Part shown: positions 5,779 through 11,004 of the stretch, one piece after another
How positions within the stretch are numbered: the stretch's first letter is position 1
How the letters are laid out: the number at the start of each line of letters is the position of its first letter
NCBI GenBank assembly: GCA_945631445.1
Contig: CALZCR010000020.1
Coordinates: 1 to 11,004 of the forward strand
Origin: an uncultured Corynebacterium sp.
GTDB lineage: Bacteria > Actinomycetota > Actinomycetes > Mycobacteriales > Mycobacteriaceae
Direction: 5' to 3'
DNA length: 11,004 nucleotides
Position numbers and translations under genes: made by a program
Notes under the pieces: generated by a model
What the model saw: the letters and a program-made list of their open reading frames with translations, nothing else
Databases searched by the model: none
Told to the model about the DNA's origin: nothing

Positions 5779-7223
5779 ACAAGTCCATTCGCTGGGGCGC
5801 GTTGTTCGCGCTCGTGCTGACGCTGATTTTGTTGATCAACATCACGATCGTGCAGGCGTTCCGGGAGGATGAGTACGCCCAGAACGCGTTGAATCCGCGC
5901 GGCCTCTACGAGATGCAGCAGACGCACCGCGGGCAGATCAACGCCGGCGGTCAAGTGCTCGCGGCGTCGCAGGCCGACGAGGACGGCATCTACGACCGTT
6001 CTTATCCGACGATGCCGGTGGAGTTCGGCCCCATCCTGGGCTATCTCTCCGACCAGTACGGCACCGCCGGCCTGGAGGCCAGCTTCAACGGGGTGCTCAC
6101 CGGCACGGATTCCGCCGTGGCCGGGGCCCGGTTGTGGGATTCGTTGACGGGCGCGGAACAGCGCGGCGCCAACCTGGAGCTGACGGTCGACCCGAACCTG
6201 CAGCAGGTGACGTACAACCAGCTGGCGCAGAGCGGTTATGAAGGCGCGGCGGTGGCGATGCGCCCCTCGACGGGGGAAGTGTTGTCGCTGGCCTCCACGC
6301 CGTCGTACGACCCGAATCCATTGACCAATTCCGCCACGGCCAGTCAAGCGTGGGAGTCGCTGAACAATGATCCGGGGCAGCCGTTGATCAACACGGCGAC
6401 CCAGGAGACGTTGCCGCCGGGGTCGATCTTCAAGATCATCACCACGGCGGCGGGACTGCAGGCCGGGTACACCCCGGATTCGCAGTTGACCGGCGCCGCG
6501 GAGATCACCTTGCCGGACACTGTCACCACGTTGACGAACTACGCGGGCCAGACCTGCGGCGGTTCGCCGACGGTGTCGTTGACCACCGCCTTCTCCCTGT
6601 CGTGCAACACCGCGTTCGTGGAGATGAGCACCGACGTCGGTGCCGAGGGGCTGCGCTCGACGGCCGAGGCTTTCGGCGTGGGCGAGACCTACGACCTGGG
6701 ACTGCAGATGTCTTCCGGCGGCATGGGCGAGATGCCCGACCTGGCCGCTGTGGCGCAGTCCTCCATCGGCCAGCGCGACGTGACCATGTCCGCCCTGCAG
6801 GCCGCGGTGATGGCGGCGACCGTCGCCAACGACGGCCGCCGCATGGCGCCCTACCTCGTGGAGACGATCACCGAGCCCGACCTGACGGTCTTACGGGAAA
6901 ACGAGCCCCGGGAAGTCACCCAGGCCGTCACCCCTGAGGAGGCCGCCACGCTCGAGCAGTTGATGTTCGCCTCGGAGCGGTCCACCTCCGGCTATGACGG
7001 CAACGGTTACGCCTCCAAGACGGGCACCGCCGAACACGGCGACGGCAGCGTGGGCCCGCACGTCTGGTACGTGGCCTACGACCCCGCCAAGGACGTGGCG
7101 GTGGCCGTGGTGATCAAGAACGGCGGCGGTTACGGCGCCAGCGCCACCGGCGGCCAGCTCGCCGCCCCCATCGGGCGCACGATGTTGGCCACCGCCCCGG
7201 CCGCCGGCGAGGGAGGTGCCTAG
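5775..7223 (+). CDS. pbpA: Class B penicillin-binding protein PbpA (transpeptidase)
   Basis: A 482-residue peptidoglycan DD-transpeptidase anchored by one N-terminal membrane helix at about 9-29. The non-catalytic region covers about 30-150 and the transpeptidase domain about 155-470. Active-site motifs are intact: SxxK as Ser217-Ile-Phe-Lys220 (Ser217 nucleophile), SxN as Ser276-Cys-Asn278, and KTG at 415-417. It cross-links the glycan made by its presumed partner RodA, whose stop overlaps its ATG by 4 bases, so the two are co-translated. In M. tuberculosis PbpA (Rv0016c) is phosphorylated by PknB, localises to the septum and is bound by CrgA. Length fits that family. Cys261 and Cys277 lie close to the SxN motif on the external side and could form a disulfide (inference). 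Beta-lactams would acylate Ser217. Confidence 0.95.
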   Translation: MNKSIRWGALFALVLTLILLINITIVQAFREDEYAQNALNPRGLYEMQQTHRGQINAGGQVLAASQADEDGIYDRSYPTMPVEFGPILGYLSDQYGTAGLEASFNGVLTGTDSAVAGARLWDSLTGAEQRGANLELTVDPNLQQVTYNQLAQSGYEGAAVAMRPSTGEVLSLASTPSYDPNPLTNSATASQAWESLNNDPGQPLINTATQETLPPGSIFKIITTAAGLQAGYTPDSQLTGAAEITLPDTVTTLTNYAGQTCGGSPTVSLTTAFSLSCNTAFVEMSTDVGAEGLRSTAEAFGVGETYDLGLQMSSGGMGEMPDLAAVAQSSIGQRDVTMSALQAAVMAATVANDGRRMAPYLVETITEPDLTVLRENEPREVTQAVTPEEAATLEQLMFASERSTSGYDGNGYASKTGTAEHGDGSVGPHVWYVAYDPAKDVAVAVVIKNGGGYGASATGGQLAAPIGRTMLATAPAAGEGGA

Positions 7224-7227
7224 CACC

Positions 7228-8814
7228 ATGGAAAACAAGGAACAGCTGCAGGGCTTGCTCGGCGACGACTACACGCTGCAATGGGTGATCGGCCGCGGCG
7301 GCATGTCAACCGTGTGGCTCGCCGACGACAACCGCAGCGACACCGAAGTCGCCGTGAAAGTGCTGCGCCCGGAATTTTCCAACAACGACGAGTTCTTGGC
7401 CCGCTTCCGCAACGAGGCGGTCGCGGCGGAGGACATCCACTCCGACAACGTGGTGCGCACCTACGACTACCGGGAAGCCCCGGACCCGGCGGGCCACACC
7501 TTCTGTTTCCTCATCATGGAATACGTGCGCGGCGAGTCGCTGGCCGACATGCTGCAGCGGGAGAAGGCGCTGTCGGAGGAACTCGCCCTCGACGTGATGG
7601 AACAGGCCGCCCACGGTCTGTCGATCCTGCACCGCAACGGGTTGGTGCACCGCGACATCAAGCCCGGCAACCTGATGGTCACGCAGAACGGGCAGGTCAA
7701 GATCACGGACTTCGGCATCGCGAAGGCCGCGGCCGCGGTGCCGTTGACGCGCACCGGCATGGTGGTGGGCACGGCCCAGTACGTCTCCCCGGAGCAGGCG
7801 CAGGGCCAGGAGGTCGGCGCCTCCTCCGACGTGTATTCCTTGGGGGTGGTGGGCTACGAGATGCTCGCCGGTGAACGGCCTTTCCGCGGCGACAGCGGGG
7901 TGTCCGTGGCGTTGGCGCACGTCAACAACGCCCCGCCGGCCCTGCCGACGACGGTCAGCGCCCCCACCCGGGAATTGATCGGCATCTCGTTGCGCAAGGA
8001 CCCGGCCACCCGCTTCGCCGACGGCAATGAGCTGGCGTTGGCGGTGTCCGCCGTGCGGCTCGGGCAACGTCCGCCGCAGCCCGCGTCGGCGGCGATGAAC
8101 CAGCTCGCCGCGGAGCCTTCGCCGACCGCCTCCACCCACATGCTGGGCCAGACGGCGCAGCCGACGACGATCCACCCGGCCGCGACCGGGATGACGGGCG
8201 CCGCGCCCGCCCGTCCCCGGACGGCGGATCAGCCGCCGGTCCCCGCCCGCCGGAAGCAGCAGCGCTCCGGCGGCGTCGCCGTGGGCCTGCTCATCGCGCT
8301 CGCCGTCGCCGGGGCCGTGGCCGCGGGTATCTGGGCGGCGGCCAGCGGCGTCTTCGGCGGGGAGAGCGAAGAGACGACCACCCCCGACACCACGACGCTC
8401 TCGCCCGAGGTCGTCACCGAATGGGTCACCCCGACGCAGGAGCAGGCTCCGGTCGAGCCGACCACCGTGATCCAGGAGCCGACGGCGCCGCCACAACCGC
8501 AGCAGCCGCAATCCGACCCGACGCAGCCGGGCACCGCGCCCGCACCGGCGGACCGGCCCACCACGCAGGCCCCGGCGCCGGGCCCGGGTCCGGGGCCAGG
8601 CCAAGGTCCCTCGCAGCCGGGGAGCCCGCAACAGCCGAATCCGGCCCCGGCAGACCCGGGAACCGGTAACAATGGAGGGGACACTGGAGGCGACGGCGCC
8701 GGCGGTGGCACCGGCGATGGCGCGACGAACGGCGCGCAGCCTGCGCCACCTCCCGCCGACGAGTCGAACGGCGAGTCAGGTCAACAGACCGAGTCCTTTG
8801 AAGGGGGCGCGTAA
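7228..8814 (+). CDS. pknA: Membrane Ser/Thr protein kinase PknA
   Basis: A 528-residue eukaryotic-like kinase. The cytoplasmic catalytic domain (about 15-275) has a glycine-rich loop IGRGGMS at 21-27, Lys44 in VAVK, catalytic HRDIKPGN at 141-148 with Asp143, DFG at 161-163, activation-loop Thr174 and Thr176 in LTRTGMVVGT, and SPEQ at 187-190. A juxtamembrane linker (about 280-345) precedes the membrane helix at about 349-371. The remaining 157 residues are external, low in complexity and rich in Thr, Pro, Gln and then Gly, with no PASTA repeats. In mycobacteria PknA phosphorylates division and growth proteins such as Wag31/DivIVA and FtsZ, and activates or is activated by PknB. The ATG at 7228 is chosen over an in-frame GTG at 7216 because GGGAGG (7211-7216) is correctly placed only for the ATG. 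It lies 4 bases after pbpA, and its TAA overlaps the pknB ATG by one base. Confidence 0.94.
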   Translation: MENKEQLQGLLGDDYTLQWVIGRGGMSTVWLADDNRSDTEVAVKVLRPEFSNNDEFLARFRNEAVAAEDIHSDNVVRTYDYREAPDPAGHTFCFLIMEYVRGESLADMLQREKALSEELALDVMEQAAHGLSILHRNGLVHRDIKPGNLMVTQNGQVKITDFGIAKAAAAVPLTRTGMVVGTAQYVSPEQAQGQEVGASSDVYSLGVVGYEMLAGERPFRGDSGVSVALAHVNNAPPALPTTVSAPTRELIGISLRKDPATRFADGNELALAVSAVRLGQRPPQPASAAMNQLAAEPSPTASTHMLGQTAQPTTIHPAATGMTGAAPARPRTADQPPVPARRKQQRSGGVAVGLLIALAVAGAVAAGIWAAASGVFGGESEETTTPDTTTLSPEVVTEWVTPTQEQAPVEPTTVIQEPTAPPQPQQPQSDPTQPGTAPAPADRPTTQAPAPGPGPGPGQGPSQPGSPQQPNPAPADPGTGNNGGDTGGDGAGGGTGDGATNGAQPAPPPADESNGESGQQTESFEGGA

Positions 8815-10844
8815 TGGCACTGCTCAACGACCGCTATGAACTCGGCGACGTCATCGGCACCGGCGGCATGTCCGACGTCTACCGCGCCGACGACACCCTG
8901 CTGGGCAGGGAAGTCGCCGTGAAGATCCTCAAGCAGGAGCTGTCGCGCGACGTCAACTTCCGGGAACGCTTCCGCCGGGAAGCGCAAAACTCCGCCCGCC
9001 TGAACCACCCCAACATCGTCTCCGTCTACGACACCGGTGAAACCGAGATCGAGGGTTTCCAGGTGCCGTTCATCGTCATGGAGATCATCTACGGCCGCAC
9101 CCTGCGCAGCATCGTCCGCGAAGACGGCCCGCTGTCACCCGACGAGGCCGCGGAACTGCTCGTGCCCGTGTGCTCCGCTTTGCAGTCCTCCCACGACGCC
9201 GGCATCATCCACCGCGACATCAAACCGGCGAACGTCATGGTCACCAACACCGGCGCGCTGAAGGTCATGGACTTCGGCATCGCCCGCGCGCTTGACGACG
9301 CAACCTCCGCCATGACCCAGACCGCCGCGGTCATCGGCACCGCCCAGTACCTGTCGCCGGAGCAGGCCCGCGGAAAGTCCGCCGACGCCCGCTCCGACGT
9401 CTACGGCCTGGGCTGCGTCCTCTACGAAATGGTCACCGGAGAGCCCCCCTTCGAAGGCGACAGCCCGTTTGCCGTGGCCTACCAACACGTGCAGGAGGAT
9501 CCGCAGCCGCCGTCCGAGCGCATCGGCGCGGAGACGCTCTCGCCCACCGCCGCCTTGAACATCGACGCGGTGACGCTCACCGCCATGGCCAAGCACCCGG
9601 CGGACCGCTACCAGTCGGCGGCCGAGATGGGCGAGGACCTGGCGCGGCTGTCCCGCGGGTCGGTCACCCAGGCCGCTCGCGCCCACATCGACCCCGCCGA
9701 CGAGGAAGCGCCCACCAGGGTGGCCCCGCCCGTCGCCGCGGGTGCGGCCACGGGCACGGCCGCCACGAAGCTGGCTTCCGCCACCCCGCCGCCGGCCCAG
9801 CCCGCCACGACGGCCGCCGGCGCACAACCTGTCCAGGCCACCCCCTCCGCCCGCACCAACTGGGCGAAGTGGATCGCGATCCTGCTCGCGGCGTTGATCG
9901 TAGTGGCCCTCGGCGTCTTCGCCGTGGATTTCTTCCGCACCACCGGCACCGGCAACGGTTCCGAACCCGGGCCCGGCACGACGACGATCTCCGATGAGTC
10001 CGCGGTGCCCGACGTCGTCGGGTGGGAGGAAGACGACGCCGTCGCCGCGCTGGAGGAAGCCGGTTTCGTCGTCGAGGTCGAGACCGAACCCAGCCCCGAG
10101 GTCGAGCGCGGCCTCGTCACCGGCACCGATCCGGCCGCAGGCTCGATGCTTCGCCCCGGCACCACCGTCACCTTGGCGGTGTCCAGCGGCCCGGAAATCA
10201 CCGACGTGCCCGACCTCACCGGCCTGACCGCCCAGGAAGCCCAGGAGGCGCTCGACGACGCCGGACTGCTGCTGAACTCGCAGGTCAACGAGGAGCGCTC
10301 CGACTCCGTCGAGGCGGGCCGGGTGCTGTCGCAGAACCCGGCGGCCGGTTCGCAGATCTCGAAGGGCACCCAGGTCAGCATCACCGTCTCCGCGGGGCCG
10401 AACCTGGTCACGGTGCCGTCGCTGCGCGGCATGCAGCTGGAGGAGGCGCAGGCCACGCTGGGGTCGTTGAACCTGACCCCGGAGGTCACCTACCTCGACT
10501 CCGCCTCCCCCGAGGGGCAGGTGTTACGCGTCATCGACGCCGGCGCCCAGGTCGCCCCCGGCTCCACGGTGACGCTCGAGGTGTCCAACGGCATGGTGAT
10601 GTCCATGCCGGACGTCACCCGCTTAAACCGGGCGGACGCGTTGCGCACGCTGCGCGACGCCGGTTGGCAGGGCAGCGACCAACAGCTGGTCGTCGGTGAG
10701 CCGGTCGGCACGGGCGCGCTTCTCGACGAAGGCCTGGTCGCCGTCTCCGAACCTGCCGCTGGCGCGCAGTTGCGCTCCGACGCCGAGGTCAGGATCCGGT
10801 TGTACGACTTCGACCTGGCGCAGCTCGCCCCCCGCCTGCCCTAG
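8814..10844 (+). CDS. pknB: PASTA-domain Ser/Thr protein kinase PknB
   Basis: A 676-residue receptor kinase. The catalytic domain (about 8-275) shows IGTGGMSDV at 14-22, Lys37 in VAVK, HRDIKPAN at 133-140 with Asp135, DFG at 153-155, and the activation loop MTQTAAVIGTAQYLSPEQ, in which Thr168 and Thr170 match the autophosphorylated threonines of mycobacterial PknB. A Pro/Ala-rich juxtamembrane region (about 290-348) leads to a membrane helix at about 352-373. Four external PASTA repeats follow at roughly 397-458, 463-527, 532-592 and 596-665. The first two keep the DPAAGS/NPAAGS turn; the third has DAGAQVAPG instead. A hydrophobic and basic tail (DFDLAQLAPRLP) closes the protein. PASTA repeats bind lipid II and muropeptides, placing PknB at sites of wall growth. 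The ATG shares one base with the pknA stop, with AAGGGGG at 8801-8807 as ribosome binding site. Confidence 0.96.
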   Translation: MALLNDRYELGDVIGTGGMSDVYRADDTLLGREVAVKILKQELSRDVNFRERFRREAQNSARLNHPNIVSVYDTGETEIEGFQVPFIVMEIIYGRTLRSIVREDGPLSPDEAAELLVPVCSALQSSHDAGIIHRDIKPANVMVTNTGALKVMDFGIARALDDATSAMTQTAAVIGTAQYLSPEQARGKSADARSDVYGLGCVLYEMVTGEPPFEGDSPFAVAYQHVQEDPQPPSERIGAETLSPTAALNIDAVTLTAMAKHPADRYQSAAEMGEDLARLSRGSVTQAARAHIDPADEEAPTRVAPPVAAGAATGTAATKLASATPPPAQPATTAAGAQPVQATPSARTNWAKWIAILLAALIVVALGVFAVDFFRTTGTGNGSEPGPGTTTISDESAVPDVVGWEEDDAVAALEEAGFVVEVETEPSPEVERGLVTGTDPAAGSMLRPGTTVTLAVSSGPEITDVPDLTGLTAQEAQEALDDAGLLLNSQVNEERSDSVEAGRVLSQNPAAGSQISKGTQVSITVSAGPNLVTVPSLRGMQLEEAQATLGSLNLTPEVTYLDSASPEGQVLRVIDAGAQVAPGSTVTLEVSNGMVMSMPDVTRLNRADALRTLRDAGWQGSDQQLVVGEPVGTGALLDEGLVAVSEPAAGAQLRSDAEVRIRLYDFDLAQLAPRLP

Positions 10845-10849
10845 CGTCC

Positions 10850-10871
10850 GGGGCGGCTGCGGGGCGGCTGC
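10850..10871. repeat. 11-bp direct tandem duplication between pknB and crgA
   Basis: GGGGCGGCTGC occurs twice in direct succession (10850-10860 and 10861-10871), starting 6 bases after the pknB stop. No inverted repeat or T tract is present, so I see no intrinsic terminator for the operon here. The duplication sits where the -35 of a crgA promoter could lie. Confidence 0.7.
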
Positions 10872-10877
10872 TAGGAT
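10872..10877 (+). promoter_or_regulatory. Possible -10 element of crgA
   Basis: TAGGAT at 10872-10877 is an acceptable -10 hexamer and would give a leader of about 45-50 bases before the crgA ATG. No -35 can be seen, because the expected place is the GC-rich tandem repeat. Read-through from pknB is equally possible. Confidence 0.25.
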
Positions 10878-10929
10878 TGCCTTCAAGTTCACGTCGATTC
10901 CGTCAATCGCCCCGTGTTTAAGGATATAG

Positions 10930-11004
10930 ATGCCTAAAGCCAAGATCACTCAGAATTCCGCCGTTCCGTCGTCGAGCGGCACGTCACCGAGCCGGACTCC
11001 GGTC
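10930..11004 (+). CDS. crgA: Cell division protein CrgA, N-terminal fragment (partial, 3' end outside window)
   Basis: An ATG at 10930, preceded by AAGGA at 10920-10924, opens a frame that runs off the right edge after 25 codons. The product begins MPKAKITQNSAV, then a Ser/Pro-rich stretch and SRTPV. The MPK(A/S)K start and the SRTPV motif match the cytoplasmic N terminus of CrgA, a protein of about 90 residues with two membrane helices. In mycobacteria CrgA (Rv0011c) binds FtsZ, FtsQ, FtsI and PbpA as a divisome scaffold and lies downstream of pknB in the same orientation. Here no trpG-like gene intervenes. The membrane part is not in the window, so the call rests on 25 residues plus position. 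Confidence 0.82.
   Translation, partial: MPKAKITQNSAVPSSSGTSPSRTPV

Noticed and set aside
8575..8600. GC-rich CCGGGCCCGGGTCC-like run resembling a hairpin or repeat array
   Set aside because: It encodes the alternating Gly-Pro stretch of the PknA tail, so the self-complementarity follows from GGN/CCN codons. It is not a terminator or CRISPR.
7306..8631. A 441-codon - strand frame opposite pknA
   Set aside because: A mirror frame of a GC-rich gene, dominated by Arg, Gly and His, with no domain. The + strand kinase motifs are unambiguous.
1..11004. CRISPR arrays, insertion sequences, prophage genes, riboswitches or attachment sites
   Set aside because: I saw no spaced direct repeats, transposase or integrase motifs, recognisable aptamer cores, or duplicated tRNA 3' end.

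Overview
The window reads as a chromosomal segment of a high-GC actinobacterium, most likely Corynebacterium or a close relative. The evidence is gene content and order: fhaA-fhaB-pstP-rodA-pbpA-pknA-pknB followed by crgA, all on the + strand. This is the conserved actinobacterial cluster for Ser/Thr phospho-signalling, cell shape and division, normally found near the replication origin. The compact gene lengths and the AAAGGAGG-type ribosome binding sites fit as well. No species can be named from the sequence alone.

Layout. Positions 1-300 hold the 3' end of a + strand gene that resembles the C-terminal thioredoxin-like domain of FAD-dependent aromatic hydroxylases (phenol 2-monooxygenase/MobA type), followed by a probable intrinsic terminator. 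Positions 301-1450 are visibly poorer in GC. They carry one - strand gene for a small secreted protein with four cysteines and no recognised family, and a - strand tRNA-Leu(CAG) with encoded CCA, its own promoter and a well-formed intrinsic terminator. From about 1584 a promoter and a strong ribosome binding site lead into seven tightly packed + strand genes ending at 10844. A short intergenic stretch with an 11-bp tandem duplication then precedes the first 25 codons of crgA, which is cut by the right edge.

How the genes work together (established for mycobacterial and corynebacterial homologues, inferred here). PknA and PknB are membrane Ser/Thr kinases, and PknB carries external PASTA repeats that bind cell-wall fragments. 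PstP is the matching membrane PP2C phosphatase. FhaA and FhaB read phosphothreonine marks and tie kinase output to peptidoglycan precursor export and to the divisome. RodA (glycosyltransferase) and PbpA (transpeptidase) form a SEDS-bPBP pair that builds peptidoglycan, and CrgA is a small divisome scaffold. Junctions of -4 to +9 nt between all seven genes argue for one translationally coupled transcript.

No new system is evident. The main block is a well-known cluster. The less ordinary items are the unrecognised secreted protein in the low-GC gap, the long Pro/Gln/Gly-rich external tail of PknA, the degenerate third and fourth PASTA repeats with a C-terminal extension in PknB, the four-cysteine external domain of PstP and the short linker of FhaA.
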